A stretch of DNA of 64,000 bases from Physcomitrium patens (GCF_000002425.4 NC_037260.1:8340730-8404729); one strand, 5' to 3'. Positions 20,361-34,529 are shown, numbered from the stretch's first letter. Program-made: numbers and translations. Notes: a model not told the origin generated them from the sequence alone.

Positions 20361-21785
20361 TTCTCATCGACAGTGGTTGATGAGCGGCGGCCGTTGGAAT
20401 CGTTTTGGTTTGAGTATTGTGGCGGTGGGGCTTGGCGGCTATTAAACTTGGTGGTACTGGCTGGAGTAGGGTCTTAGTGCGGCAGGAATATGAGTCCTGT
20501 GCCTTATGTTCCTCGTGGTGCTACTAATGCTGGTCGCTGTGGAGCATCAAATTGCGTCTCCTTGCATGTGTATCCTCATTGCGGAAGGAGTAGCAAATGC
20601 TCGACTTGGCTTGTCATCATTGCCTAGCATGCGATGGAGCATGAAAATCTCTCTCTCTCTTCATTTTTTCTACGTACCCAAGGAAGGACTCCAGAGTTAT
20701 GGACAAGCAGCCAAATTCTACGGTGGCTGTGCTATTGGACTTTGAAGGAGTATCAACGTCCTTTTCTTTCCTTCCGAGTCAATGTTCAAGAGTAGTGATC
20801 TGAAATCGCACTACTGTTCTATTAGTTGCTCGACAACGCGTGAGTGTGTGGTGTGGTTGGTGGAAAAATTGTTGGCTACTGGATTTGCGCAGAGCTCATG
20901 GCCTTGGCAGTAGATCTAGGTTGACATCAACAATCTAGATGTGGTCGGGTTTATGATAAGCGCTAACAATCCAATTTTAGATTTTTTTTGACATTGGCGG
21001 TTACATTGTGAATGGTATAGCAAAGGTCGAATGCGTAAAGAAGTAGATAATTGAGCATTTCTCCTGAACATAATCGTCGAGGTGCGGCGGACAACACCCT
21101 CGCTCCTTTCTGTAATCAACAAATTTCGTGCCCTAAGCGAAGAGTTTTATGACGCAAATGAAAACTCCCTCCAACAAGAGGATTTGACCGTCGCTGTCGT
21201 TGATAGCATGGCTTTGTTGGAGCCATGTTGTTGTTGTAGGATCCAAAATTCAAACAGAAGCATGCTTTTGATCAAGCCGGTAACCGGGTGCAACTGAAGA
21301 CCATTTTTCGTTCAACCGTGTCCTTGATGTACTACAAGGTTCTTGGCCTTGTCTTTGAAGTACCTTATAATACAAAGGTGCGGCGAACGTGGAAAATTCA
21401 CGCAGACAGAAGGGTGTCTATCTTAGCTCCAGCATTCTCTTCCTCATCAGCCTTTCGGATTGTGAATGAACAAGGCAGTCGGTGTTCTAAGGTGATATAG
21501 TCGAAGGTTGCGAATGTTGTCGATAGAATGGAAGCTTCGGCATTATACGTCTAGTCAATTTGTGATCGAAGCTCTTAAGACGAAGGCTTGCTATCATCCT
21601 TGAACTGAATACTACACAACTCCCGGAGTCAACTCGGTTGGAGGAGTTCTGCATTCAAAAGCCCTATTGAAACCAGAAAAGAATGAGGATCTGAAGCACA
21701 CATCAACGTCAACGTGGAATCAAATAAAAAGAATCTGTTCATATAAGCATTAGATCCTGTTGATGACATCTGGATAGATGATGTT
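20361..21785. other. GC-rich island, no recognised gene
   Basis: GC is high and several 60-79 codon frames exist, but no domain is visible. It continues repeat R and ends where the GGATGA-bearing repeat D begins. It is best read as element-derived, non-coding or decayed sequence. Confidence 0.4.
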
Positions 21786-22420
21786 AGGGTAGGGATAAAG
21801 CTAGGTTATAAATAGATGAATAATTGTGGATGATTTTTATTTAAGATGGATGATAAGTTATTCATGGATGATAAATTGTACTTGGACGACCTTTTGTTAA
21901 TTGATGAAAATAAAAATAAAATAAAAAATTAATAAGAAAATAAGGAAATAAAATAAAAATATAATAATAATAATAATATTTAAATTAATTGATTGAATTA
22001 AGTTAAGTATTAAGGAAAGGAATTTTTAAGCTTGCATTTTGTGAAAGAATTATAATTAGTGTAAATTTCTAGTAGGAGTAGAGCTTAATTACTTGAATGT
22101 TTAAAAGATTAAAGAGTGATTTAATTAGAATATAAATAAGAGTCAAAATTTGTGAACTTGCATAGTTAAAGCAATGGTGGCGAACTAGGATAACTATCCA
22201 AATAGTAGAGGTTCATTTATCTCACACTTGGATGATTTAAGGATTATAAGTGAATTAATTATCAATTCAGTTAGAGCTAAAATTTCTAAGAATTAAATAA
22301 TTAATTTACTTATTGTGAATTAGAATAGACTTCCAACTAAGGGGGGTTTATTTCACTTCACATTTTGGTGAATCTGCTAGGAGTCAAGTGGTTCTAATTG
22401 TTTAGAAGACAAGTAGTTTT
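21786..22420 (+). repeat. Dispersed AT-rich repeat D, copy 3
   Basis: It begins with a cluster of GGATGA words (21,820-21,900) and includes GTGAATTAGAATAGACTTCC, nearly the same as GTGAATTAGAATAGGCTTCC at 40,678. It is the plus-orientation counterpart of the copies at 4.8 and 2.8 kb. Confidence 0.6.
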
Positions 22421-23750
22421 GTTTTGTTGGTTGGTATTTGTATATAGAATTATCAAGTGGATTGCAATCTTGAAGTGGCTAAGGGATTTGATTTTTTAGA
22501 AGAAGAGTTCATTTGCAAGGATCATCACTCTTCTTCCTAGTAAAATTCTTGTGAAGGGTCTTTTTCTAGTGGTAAGAAGAATTAATCACCTCTTCTACCC
22601 CTCATATCACTTCTATTCACAAGAATAATAAAGGAGGAGCTAACAAGGTCTTAGAAAGAATTTTTTGTCAACAAGAGAAGATAAAGAATTTTAAGAAGAA
22701 AAAATAGGTCGACAAGAGAAGATAAAGAATTTCAAGAAGAAAACATAGGTAGATAATAGAATTTTGGAAAAAAATATGAAGGGAGAAAAGAAGAAAAGTG
22801 AAGATCTATAATTACAAGTCATAATTTAGGATAAATATCTTTTCAACAAATACATTAAAGTTTTTATTAATTTTGCTAAGACAAGTTGTCGGTTGAGAAG
22901 GAGTATAAGAAGAAGGGAGTAGCATTAATAGCTAGCAAGCACATAAGTTTTTAACCTCTTATCATTTTTTATTTTTTCATTTTTTTATTTTTTTGAATTT
23001 TTAGAAAATTACTTGAACTTGAGGAGCCGGAGCTAGAAATTTGAGGTTAGAATCTAGGAAGAAGATGCAAGAAGAGATAATCTCTTCACCTTTTTTCAGA
23101 TTTTTTCTAGGATCAATAGAGCCTAAAGATCCTTTCTTTCTCCAATTTAGAAGTATTTTTTCAATCTTATAATTTGGGATTGACTAAGGAGAAGTTGCAT
23201 ATTTTAGATTTTTTTAACAAGTATTAGGTTGGGTGGCGATGCAACGAGGTAAGTCCCTTTGTAATATGGTATGAATCATTTTGCAAAGAACTATTTTTGT
23301 AACATAATCTTATTCATTGACTATAGTAGTAGGTAATTTCTTAATTGTCTTATTGTGAGAAGGCAAGAAAAAAAGGAAAACTTGGGCTCCTTGTTGTCTT
23401 GGTATGGAATTCTTTTTTATGATTAAGATTGTTTAGAATTACTCCTATACAATGGTAGTTTTGTATAATAATTAAGCACAAAAAATAAATCTTGCTTAAG
23501 ATTGTACTCAAGCAAAAAATTCTTTTTTGATTATTTTTGTTTCATTTTCCTTTCTTGTTGGAAGGTATTCTAATTGGTAACAAAAACTAAAATTACTTGT
23601 AATTTGGTAGATGAAAATGCATTAAGTTGAATGGTGGATTGATATTTGTGTAGATGCATCATTCTATTAGATCTAGGTAATTCAACCTATTATCAACTAT
23701 AAAAAATCTTGAAGCAGCTATCAAGAAAAATAAACCAAAGACCAAATAAA
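22421..23750. other. AT-rich region, no gene seen
   Basis: Low-complexity, A/T-rich DNA between repeat D and the first readable gag fragment of E4. It probably holds the LTR and leader of E4, but I could not fix termini. Confidence 0.4.
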
Positions 23751-26700
23751 TAAATATTCAATACTTAAGTAAATAACCTTCACCTCCAATGTTAGAAGAC
23801 ATTTTTGTCTTAAATCCACTTAAAGCAAATCTAAACGATTGAGCAAGAGGAGAAAGATTAGAACTTCATTCACTCAGTTTGTTTATAGAGGTAAATCAAG
23901 AGATAAAAGAGTCAATACTTCCTTCTTTTTTAATAGAATATGAGAGAGAATCAATACCCACTCTTATATCCATCAACTCCTTGGTTTAATTAAAGGACTT
24001 ACCAATTGTAATTCCTAAGGATTTATAAGCAGTTCCTATGTCATACAACTTTTCTATATTTAAAAGAACTAGGGATGATGATTCATTGGCATACATTGAG
24101 AGATTTATGGAACTTCTCATGACATTTTTAATAACCAATCTAGGTTATTACCTTATGTGGTTTTCAAGTACCTTAAAAGATGGGCTTATGAATAATATAT
24201 AAATCACATCCTTCTCCTTTAAACCTTTAAGAACAAGAATATGCTCATGAGAGCATTTCTTTAAAAATTTAGATCAAAAATAGGACAGAGTAATGCTCTC
24301 ATGGCCTTTTTTTTTTTTTTGAAATAAGAAAAAAAGAGAAGAAATTATCAAATACACTAAGTAATTTGAGCTGATAATAACTCAGTTCATAGAAACTCTT
24401 CTCAAAGATGATACTTTTGCTCATTTTTTTATTTAAGGATTTAATAGTAAACGAATAATTTAAAAGATTCTTAAAAGAAGGCTAGATAATTTAGAAGAAG
24501 CTAAAAAAATAGCTTAGATAGTCAAAAACATTGACAAGTAGCAAGAGAAAATGTAGAAGAAAGAAGACCATAGAATCTCTAATTTTATCCTTATATATGC
24601 CCAAAACATAAGAAATTCTCAAAGACATTTGTATAAAAGTGTCGAAATTCTATTTCAATCCATAAATCACTATCTAATACCTTTAAATGTTAAACTACCT
24701 TCCATGTTTTTTGAATTGACATATCCAAAAGATAGAAATAGATAGAAGGAGGACTTTAAAAATGAAGTCTTTTAAAGCTAATGTAGGTTCCAAAATGAAC
24801 TTGCCTAGGAAATAAAGGCTATGCAAGAGCAGATGACTCTTTTAATTAAGAGTCAAAATCCAAATCAAGCTCCATCTTCCATAGAATTGGATAGGCATAC
24901 TTCAAGGCTTTGGTGCATTCATTGCAGTCAATTAGGGCATATAAGCTAATTTTGCTTAAACTAAAAAAATTATCAACAAAATTAAAGAAGGCTACAATTA
25001 TATATTCCACTTTATGAAAATCAAAATATGATCGATTCCAATTTCCAATTTCAACCTTAAAAAAATACTACCTAAGGTTTTAGAAACCAACAATGACAAT
25101 AACAAGAGGTATACAACTTTTGCAAGAAAAACCATCTATTGAATAATTGTTATATAGAGAATAGAGTAGTACATGGAAATTGTGGGGAAAACCATCCTAT
25201 AAATGTGTATTGATAACATAATTAAGTATTTTTCTTTAAAAAATTATAAGGAACTTATCAACAATAAGTCCAAGATTATTTGAAGGACATAAGAATTCCA
25301 AATTCAAATAATATCTTAAGTTGTTTTAATTTATTTTATAATTATAATAATAAACATTAGATCCAATATCTTCTTTCAAATTTGAATACACAAAGAAGAT
25401 TTATTCCATTAACTATTAATAAATTTCAATATGGCCAATAAATTAAGGGACAAAATTCACAAGATATAATGTATTTGGAAATGCCAACTAAGGAACAAGG
25501 TTTTCAATCCATTTAAGATCAATTGTTGTCTTATCACAGATATTACATCTTCTACAAAGAAGTTTCTAGAAAGATTAAAGAGCTTTCTAATATGGTAGAT
25601 TGGCAATTATGACAAGGTCTAGATATATTAGCTCTATCCTTTGAACTTTAATAGAAAGTGAAAATAGTTCAAAAGATTTTTTTTTACTTCTCTAATTTAA
25701 ACGAAGCTTCAAAAGAGGCAATGGATGATATAAGGAAATTAGGACCATTTTTCCATGAATTAGAATCCACTACCACTCCAAAAACCAAGATAGTAAAGGA
25801 AAAAAATCCTTGCAGAAGAATTCCCTTCTACAAAAGAATAGAAAGATCCTATTGTCTTAAAATCAAAATGTGGTATTTTAATTTCCTTAAAAAAAGAGAA
25901 TCAAGATTATTCTTATGATTTGTGGAAAGACTTGAAACAAATCAAGGCTAATATAAAAATTTCTCAATTATTAGAGGTCTTTCTAATAATAATAAGAAAC
26001 TTTAAAATGGGCCTTCTTAATGATTTTTCTTAATGAAAAATATCTTATACCTTTGGCATTAGTAGATAAAATCATGTCTTACATTATGATGAATGAAGAT
26101 AGTAGATTAAATATTATGCTAGTGAAAACTATAGAAAAATAAAAAAATTAATATTAATAGACCTTCTTCTTATGTAATTAATATGATTAATTAAAGCTAA
26201 GACATTCATTTGAAGTTGATTAATAGTTGTAAAGTGATGATGGATGGTAAAGAGTATTACCTTTTATTCCATATTATTTATATGTATCCAAGAAAAAGTT
26301 CCTATCCCTTACTCTTAGGTAGACTTTGATTAATGGCAACTAATGCAAAAATTGAGTATGGTAGTAACAAGCCTCATATCATTTACAGTCCATCAAAAAA
26401 CCTCACAAAAATATTTATTCAACCTTAAGAGCTATCATTGGCCAAAATCTTGGTCCAATCTTTAAAAGATGAGAGTTCAAGCCTACAACCTAAGAAGGAA
26501 TTTAAAATAAATAAATAAATAAATAATATATATTTGTAGATTTGAGAACTAAGGTAGTAATTCACTCAAGAATTTTCCAACCAATTCCATTAGGATGTAT
26601 GGGCCTTAGATTGTATGATTGGAAAGATAACAAGGAGATCACTAAATGATTAAAGAATCATTCTCATTCAAGTGCAAACGAGCTTATGAAGATTAATTTC

Positions 26701-29400
26701 ACAAATGATTTTGTTATTTGGCAACAAGATGAATTTGAAGTAGATCTTGAAACCTTAATAGACAACATCAATTATGAAGATGTTTATAGGGTGAAGTTTG
26801 ATAGTACTCAAAGTCAAGAATTAGAAGACATAATTGAAAAGATTGATGTAAATTCTCTCCTAAAATTTAAACAAACTTCTAATAGTCTTATGAATGGAAA
26901 TGATGTAGCCATCTATCTAAAAATTTCAAACAATTCATATAGAAGCCCCACAAAATAACCTCATGTATATAAACTTGACTACAAATTAATAGATTTGTCT
27001 TTGAAAAATTATAATTCAAAACTCATCAAAGTAGGAATTCAAATGACAAAGGATGAATTAAAAAATTATAAGTTATTATTTAGAGATGTATTTATATGGA
27101 CTTATAAAAATCTTAAGAATATACCTTTGAAAGTAACCTAACATAGAATCCCTCTCTTTCTTAATTCAATTCTTATCAAACAAAAAATAATTAAAAGTGA
27201 ATTCCAATCTTCAATAAGTTATCAAGGCAAAATTAGAAAAACTCCTTCAAGTCAAATTTATTCAACTTATGGAGATCATGGATTGCATTTTATTTTATGG
27301 TATTAATAAAAAATTAAAATAAAAAATAAAAAATAAAAACTCCAATTGTAAATAGACTATATAAAACTTAATAAGTGAATTCAAAAGAATCATTTTTCTT
27401 TGCTATTTATTAACACCATTTTAAAAGAAGAGGTAAGTCATGAATTTTATATGTTTATAGATGGATATTCGGAATATAATCAAATATCCATAATCCAAGA
27501 GGACCAATATAAAAAAAATTACTATATTTTGAGGCATCTTTATCTATATAGTGATGCCTTTTAAACTTTGCAATCTTCTTGCAACATTTCAAAGAGCAAT
27601 GTTGTATGCCTTCTCAAATCTACTAGTCAAATCAATGATCATGTTCATTGATGATTTAAGACAATATATCATGATTGTATAAAAATTAATCTTTAAAGGT
27701 ATAGAAAAGTTAGGATACCTTTGAATCTTAACAAAATATTTGTAGGAGTTAAAAAGATAGTTCTACTAAGATATATAGTATCAAAAAAGGATAGAAAATT
27801 TGAACTTGAGAAAGTCAAGCTAATTATAGAATAAAATCTTCATTCAATAATAAAAGAAGTAGAAAGAACCTTAAGATACATTGGATGGTATTGAAAAGTC
27901 ATATAAAGCTATGCTTCACTTTCTATGCCTATAATTTAACTAATATAAAAAGAGATGAAGTTTGAGTGTAGAAAAAAATACCAAGAGGTATTTAATATCC
28001 TTAAAAGAAAACTTAGTACCTTTTTAAACTTAAGTCCATTGAATTGGTCATTATTCTTTCATGTACTGTGTGACGCTTTGTTGGTAGTAGTAGAAAGCAC
28101 CTTTTATCAAGCAAGTGGAGAGAAAGGCAAGAACTATTTCATAGCCTTTGCTAGTAGACAATTGAATCCCACAAAAAAAAATTACACTACCAAAATATGA
28201 AAATGATTTTCCATGGTTTTTTTTATGAAGAAGTTTAGGCAATACCTTCTCCTAAATCTAGTAGTATTTTTTGTAAACCACATGACAATCAAATACTTTA
28301 TTAACAAAGCAGATTTGAGTGGTAGACTTATAAGATGGATTCTTCTACTTGAGGAATTTGAATACATGGTAGAATACAAGCTTAAAAAGATACACAAGCA
28401 AGCAAATCATTTATCTAAGTTGTCAGAGAAAATTGGAAAAGCTCCAATTAATAACACTTTTATAGATGAAAGCTTGTTTGTTGTTTTGACTACTCTTATT
28501 TGGTATGAATAAATTATTAAGTTTTTGAAAATTTAGGCCCTTCTTTCTTATCTTTTTAAAATAGAACATAAGAAGGTAAAAATCAATAGTAGACACTTTG
28601 CCATTATTGAAAAAAAATTATATAGACAAGAAATTAATAAGTTTATAAAGAAGTGTGTGATAGGGAAAGAAATTCCTACCATTCTATCGGCATGTCACAA
28701 TAGTGTATGTAGAGGTCACTTTGAAAAATAAAGAATTGATTATATTGTAAAAGTAATTAAAGCCAATAATGCCAGGTAAGCCGTCAAATTCCTTTATGAG
28801 CACATTATTACTAGATTTCAATGTCCAAAAATCTTTGTTAGTGATAGGAATTTTTTTAAAAAAATAAGGTGATAGAAGACTTCACCGCACAATTTAAAAT
28901 TGATCATAGGAAGACTATTCCTTATTACCCTCAATTAAAGATTATTTAGTTAAAAAGTCTTGATAAGGCAAGAAGATGAAGTGATCAACATATAGTGGTA
29001 ATTCAAAGAAGAAGAAAAATTACCTTTGACAAACGATACAAGGTTAGAACCTTTAAGTCTAACATATTGGTAATTTTACAAGATGCTAGGAGATGAGATT
29101 TATGAGGTAAATTGATGTTGTATGGTTGAGACCTTATTTGATCAAAGAAGTCTTCTTAAACAATTTAGTTTGGTTACAAATTCTTAATAGAGAATATTTT
29201 CCTAATAAAACTTTGAGAAATAGATGTAAAGAATATAGAGTGTGATTTTTATCATATACAAGGTTAAATGATTCATCTTTAAATTTACTTTTATTCAATT
29301 CTTTAAATGATGAATTATTAAAACTAGGTAGAATTTAAGAAACTAAAACTTTGAAATTTAAGACTAGCAATAAATATATTCATTCATCTTGTCTTTTTTC
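23751..29400 (+). pseudogene. E4: heavily decayed Ty3/gypsy gag-pol
   Basis: Plus-strand fragments appear in canonical order. Gag with a knuckle CIHCSQLGHIS-stop-FC lies at about 24,914-24,955. A protease-end block PLLLGRL lies near 26,300. Reverse transcriptase is readable around 27,340-27,700 (FINTILKEEVSHEFYMFIDG, YNQISIIQEDQY). RNase H spans 27,955-28,510 (LFFHVLCDALLVVVES, FASRQLNPTKKNYTT and the C-terminal YMVEYKLKKI), and integrase pieces lie at 28,590-28,950. Stops and frameshifts are dense throughout and the DNA is very AT-rich. This subfamily differs from E1-E3 and shows no chromodomain that I can read. Confidence 0.75.
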
Positions 29401-29469
29401 AATTAAGTTCTTCACCAAAAATCTCAAAGATTTTAAGTAAATAAAAAGAGTACTTGATTAGACTCTTAG

Positions 29470-29476
<7 letters not shown>

Positions 29477-29502
<26 letters not shown>
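29477..29502 (+). repeat. Poly(A) tract, 26 A
   Basis: An uninterrupted A run just after the E4 remnant. It might mark a retroposed end, but no target duplication is evident. Confidence 0.9.
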
Positions 29503-29504
<2 letters not shown>

Positions 29505-30019
29505 ATTGTTAAGAAGTGGTGGTTAAGTCTTGTTTAAGCAGCCAAAGGTTGTAGAATTGTTGATCAAGTGAGAAATTATTAACGAAGTGTTCTTGATTAA
29601 AATCCAATCTTGATTGAAAACAACATGCTATCTCATGAGTTAGTATTAATGCAGGAAAGACTAATAATAAATAGTATAAGGATATGTAAGCCTTGTAAGA
29701 CTTGATGTCATGCACTTCTTATATTATAAAGATTCTAGAATATTAAATTCTTTTAATTTTTTAGTACCTTCTTGTTTTTAAAATCTTAATCATAAGATAG
29801 ATTTTAAATTCTTCTATCTTCTTAAAGTAGTGCTTTGAAATAATCCAAGTTAATTGGAATATTAAGTGGCAATGTCTCACTTATTCTAATCTTGAAAAAA
29901 TTGACAACTTTTGTAGCCATATCACTTCATAGGTAGTAGATTTCACATAGTCAATTCTAGATTCTTCTCCTATAAAAGTTGTCCCATATGGTCACGATGT
30001 GTGAATCACACAATTGACT

Positions 30020-30620
30020 TACTTCTGTTGTTAGTACAAAAATTACACATAGGGTGCTTAAAATTACTAATTTAATGAGTTAATATAGAAATTTGGAAAT
30101 AAATAGTAACAATAGGATTTTTAATACAAGGCTAGGTCCCTATTAGGGTTTTTGAAGGAAGAATTTTAAAATAAGTAAATTGCTCCTTAATAGAGCCAAT
30201 ATAGATTTACTATGTCTTTTATAATAGAATTATTCCATTGTAAATTAAATTGATTAGGAGCAAAAGGTATATTTGAAGGGATCAACTTAAAGAAAAAAAT
30301 AAAAAACAAAAAATTTTAGAAAGAAAAGTAGAGGAATAAAAACAACAATAAAAAAACAGAAAGAAAAGAAAGAAAATAAAAAAATAAAATAAAATAAAAG
30401 GGAAAAGATGCCAGAAGAAGAGAGGTTGCCGTCGAATTCCGACAGCCTTCCTGTTGATAGAGGTCCGAGCCGCCCCAAATCCTCCCCTCTCTCTTGTTTT
30501 GTCTTTTTTTTAATCATTTTTCTCTCGTCACTGCGGTGTTGCGACCTGATACTTCCTGTTTTGTTGGTTTTATTTCTGATCATACAGGGCTTCACGATAG
30601 GTGGCTAGTCTTGTTTCTCT
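30020..30620. repeat. Long repeat R, copy 2
   Basis: Same orientation and order of blocks as 19,710-20,360, ending in a GC-rich stretch with CCCCTCTCTCTTG and a CACTGCGGTGTTGCG block that aligns with CAGCGGCGTTGCAG of copy 1. Confidence 0.6.
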
Positions 30621-32300
30621 GTTTCTACGGTTAGATTGTGGATTATGGCAAAAGCCCAGCAAACTCCTCTTCTGTTGTTTTTGTATTGGGTAGAGCTTTT
30701 AATAGCGGAAGCAGGCTTGCCAAGCGCTCCCCTTGTTTCTTGGCGGTGGTTGGTTTTTGCTGGAAATCCACCATTGCGAAGCGGTGTGCAGCCAGAGCCA
30801 CAGTGGTGCTGGGGTCTAGTTTGACGTTTGGCTACATTTCATCTTCTACTCAGGTTCGTGCGATGCGACTATGTCGTTCTGGTGGTTTGGTGCTACGTCG
30901 AGCGTTACCATTTTTTTTTTAATTTTCCATCTGCGGCTCGAAGGCGATGGTGATTCAAGGCGTATCGTTGTGGTCGTCATCAATCGACACAATAGGCGCA
31001 CTGATTGTGATGGTATTGTAGAGGCAACATGTTGGAGTGTATCGCGCTGCAACGACAACTTGGGTGTTGGAACAATTGGTTGGATTGGTTTTGTTTTGTA
31101 TGATTCGGTAGTGCGCTACTGCCATTGACATGTTGTTGTCACAGTGGCAGCTAGATAGCCTCTCCTTATGTAGATAATGTGAGTATTATCGATCTCGGTG
31201 GTTAGCGTGCGGCGACATTGTAAGCGTGGCTAAAGACTCCAGTACTAGTTGCTACGGATCTTACCAGTTGCAGATTACTATTGGCGACGATTTATATCTT
31301 AACTCCCTCGAGTGACTGACCTGAGCAAGCTCAATATTATTTAATTGTTCTAACTCATGGTCTATTGCTCGTGTTCCTTCTCTAGCGGTTGTTGACAATC
31401 TATGCACTTTGTTGGTTCTACGCTACTTGTTCTTCTCGTGTTACAATTTTGTGCTGAGTTTTGTGCAAGTAGTGCCACCACAATAGTCGCTTGAGGACGC
31501 CCCGTTGTTCAGAAGAGGCTGTGATGAAGAGCGGTTCGGAATAGAGCAAAGGAATATCTTGTTCAGTTGCGGTGTTGCAGATTGAGCGGACTACGGCGGC
31601 GGTTTTTCTGGCGACTAGACAAACTAGCAGATTGTTGTGTGGCTAGACCTTGCCCTCATAAGGGTGCTCACGATGGTCTTAGTTGAAATAAAATTTGATT
31701 GAATGTTGTAGAAAAGATTGTATGGTAGAGCATTTCTTGTGGTTCTTAATGTGTGCGGGATTAAGTTGAGTTCCGCAAATTGTTACTCAGAGGACTTGAA
31801 TTATCATAGAAGGTCTAAACGGAGATTTAGGCAGTTCGAATGGTGTCTGTCGACATTGACGGTGTATGTGTTTTCTGCTCCAACACCATTTGACGAGATT
31901 CCATTTATCGACGTTGTTATGTGGAGGAGATCAAAATCAAGAACAAATACAAGGTGAGGTTGGAAATCGTGGTGTCTAAACTTAAAATCTTGAAGAGGAT
32001 CAACATTGGAGGGACAACTCTTCCAATGCTTCAAATGTATCAATCTTCTGCATAAACACTCTCAAAGTGACAGCCGTAAATTGAAGTTCTATTTGCTTCT
32101 TTTAATTTTAATTGCATAATTTCTTAACATAGATTTTGAACTTTTTTTTATAAGTGTAGGAATAGTATCTCCATGATTCACGTTGGAATTACATGAGATT
32201 TTTACTCTTGGAATGCTAACAAGCTCATGAAGAATTTTACTAAAATCTACTCTTAAGTCTCTCTTATATCATCCAATGTGTAGATACCATCCAAGGTAGA
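30621..32300. other. GC-rich island, no recognised gene
   Basis: Several overlapping frames of 60-94 codons occur on both strands with no recognisable domain. The composition resembles the island at 20.4-21.8 kb, with weak similarity after the first few hundred bases. Confidence 0.4.
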
Positions 32301-32309
32301 TGCCTCTAC

Positions 32310-33200
32310 TAGAAGAATTTAATTACATGGTAGAATAGAAGCTTGGAAAAATATACAAGCAAGCACATCATTTATCTAGATTGTCAAAATAAATTAGTGA
32401 AATTCCAATTGATGACACCTTAAAAGATGAAAGCTTGTTTGTTGTTTCAACCAATCTTATTTAATATGATAATTATCTTCTTTTTTATTTTTTAAAAATA
32501 AAATATAGAAAAATAAAAATCAATAATAAACACTTTGTCATAATTGGAAGAAAATTATATAGATAAGGAGTTGACGAGATGTTAAGGAAATGTATGATAG
32601 GCAAAGAAATTCTTATTATTCTATCAGCATATCACAATAATGCATGTGGGGATCACTTTTTGAGAACCTTTACTAAAAAAAAAATCCTTAAATTTGGCTA
32701 TTATTGATCTATATTATTTTAAGACACATATAAATATGCTAAAATTTGTTATACATGTTAATGATATGCAAAGAATGACGTAAAGATGAGCTTATTTCTT
32801 TATGTATTCCTACCTTTAGTCCTCTTTCAATAATAAAGAATTGGTTATATTAGAGAGGTTTATCCCAATTCTATTAGTATGCTAAAATAAATTGTAATAG
32901 TAATCAAATACTTGACCAAGTGGACTTAGATAAAAGGTAGTTAAAACCAATGATGCCAAGCAAGCTGCTAAATTCATGTACAAGTAGATTATGACTAATG
33001 TTGGATATCTAAAAATCTTCACTAGTAATAGGAGAAAATATTTTTTGAATGAAGTAATAGAAGATTTTATTACATGATTTAAAATTAATCATAGAAAAAC
33101 TATTTTTTTTTTACATTCAAACTAATAAGCATATGGAATGGATCTATAAGCTCAAATTCTACCACTCTAAAAAACTAGTGCTAGACAACAAGTTCGAAAG
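32310..33200 (+). pseudogene. E5: gypsy RNase H/integrase fragment related to E4
   Basis: The block at 32,310-32,470 closely repeats E4 28,340-28,510: both hold ACAAGCAAGCA followed by ATCATTTATCTA and GATGAAAGCTTGTTTGTTGT. Integrase-like debris follows to about 33,120. It is truncated at both ends and full of stops. Confidence 0.65.
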
Positions 33201-33307
33201 ATAGAATGGAAAATTCACAATTATACATTACCTTGATTAATAGAAATGTAGGTCTTTGTAATTCAATTCAACTTATTTCTTCTCAAATAATAATTATTAA
33301 TGTTAAA

Positions 33308-33338
<31 letters not shown>

Positions 33339-33742
33339 TTATTTATAATTTATAATTTATAAACTCAATTTTAATTTAATTTAATTTATTAATTTATTTA
33401 TATATTTATTTATATATATATAAATAATAACAACAATAATTTATTGATTTATTTAATGTATAAAAGTTATTATATACATAGAAGATTGAAAAAATAAAAT
33501 AAAATAAAAGTAGAAGTGGAAGCAAAATAAAAGTAAAAATGGAAGTAAGAGTGAAGTAAAAAATAAAAATAGAAATAAAAGTAAAAGTAAAGAATAAATT
33601 AAAATTAAATTAAAATTAAAAGTTGGAAGTTAAATATTAAATTAAAGTTAAGTCAAAATTTGGAAGGTGAAGGATAAAAAGAAAAAAAAATAAACAAAAC
33701 AAAACAAAACAAAATAAACATAGAAAGAACTAACCTTAACCA
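33201..33742. repeat. Low-complexity AT-rich tract with (TTA)n
   Basis: A (TTA)n run at 33,308-33,338 is followed by TATATA stretches and a purine-rich AAATAAAAGTAAAA-type tract up to the left LTR of E3. No gene is seen. Confidence 0.75.
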
Positions 33743-34289
33743 TGTATCAAGAACACAAACTAGAAAAAGATGTATAAAGTCATGGAATTTGTATCAAAAA
33801 AAAAGTAACAAAATAGAAGAAAGTGTGTATATTCAAGGAAGAACTGAAATGGCTATTGCCAAATATTAGAAAACATAAGTCTCTTGAAACTAGACTAAAA
33901 ACCAAGAAAAGAATTGACAAGAGTAAATAAGGCCTCACTCTTACCTCTATATATATTACTTAACTAAGAAATATGTAGCGACATGCTATATGACCTCTAA
34001 TATGCGTCCAACTTGCAAGACATATGTCTAATTTGTAAAACAAGTTTCCTAGGTATGCGCCATATGTCCAACTTGTATTACAAGTGGTCAACATGTCGAC
34101 ACATGGCTTCTTTGTTGGCCAAGTTTTCAATCCACCAATCACCTATAGACATGTATATAGGCAAAGCAACATCTAAGAAGCTTTTAGGAAGCTTTCTACA
34201 AGATATTATCATATTTATCTACTTTGACTTACTTCTACCTATTCTTATTATCTAGATAATTATTAGGATAAATATGTATGTCTGTGACA
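33743..34289 (-). repeat. E3 3' LTR
   Basis: It is homologous to the E1 LTR at lower identity. The polypurine tract (sense AAGGGGGAG) lies just inside. The predicted RNA-start segment is at 33,914-33,924. Confidence 0.85.
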
Positions 34290-34329
34290 TTACTCCCCCT
34301 TCTACAGACGAGTTCCATGAGGAGCGGTG

Positions 34330-34525
34330 ATTACATGTAGATGAAGTTCAAGATGTGCCAAACTATATTTGTCACATACTCTGATCTTTATTCCCTTCAA
34401 AGGTAGTTGATAGGTTCCTTCAACCATTGATAATGTCTCATACTAAGGCGAGAAGACCACCTTGATATTTGATCATTATTGAGGCCTTCATAACTTCCTT
34501 CAAACAAAATATTAGTAATATCATC
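34330..34525 (-). pseudogene. E3 third-ORF remnant
   Basis: The minus-strand frame reads NILFEGSYEGLNNDQI, then RWSS and HYQWL, PINYL-stop, aligning residue by residue with E1's third ORF. The N-terminal half is lost in the deletion that also removed the chromodomain. Confidence 0.75.
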
Positions 34526-34529
34526 ATAA

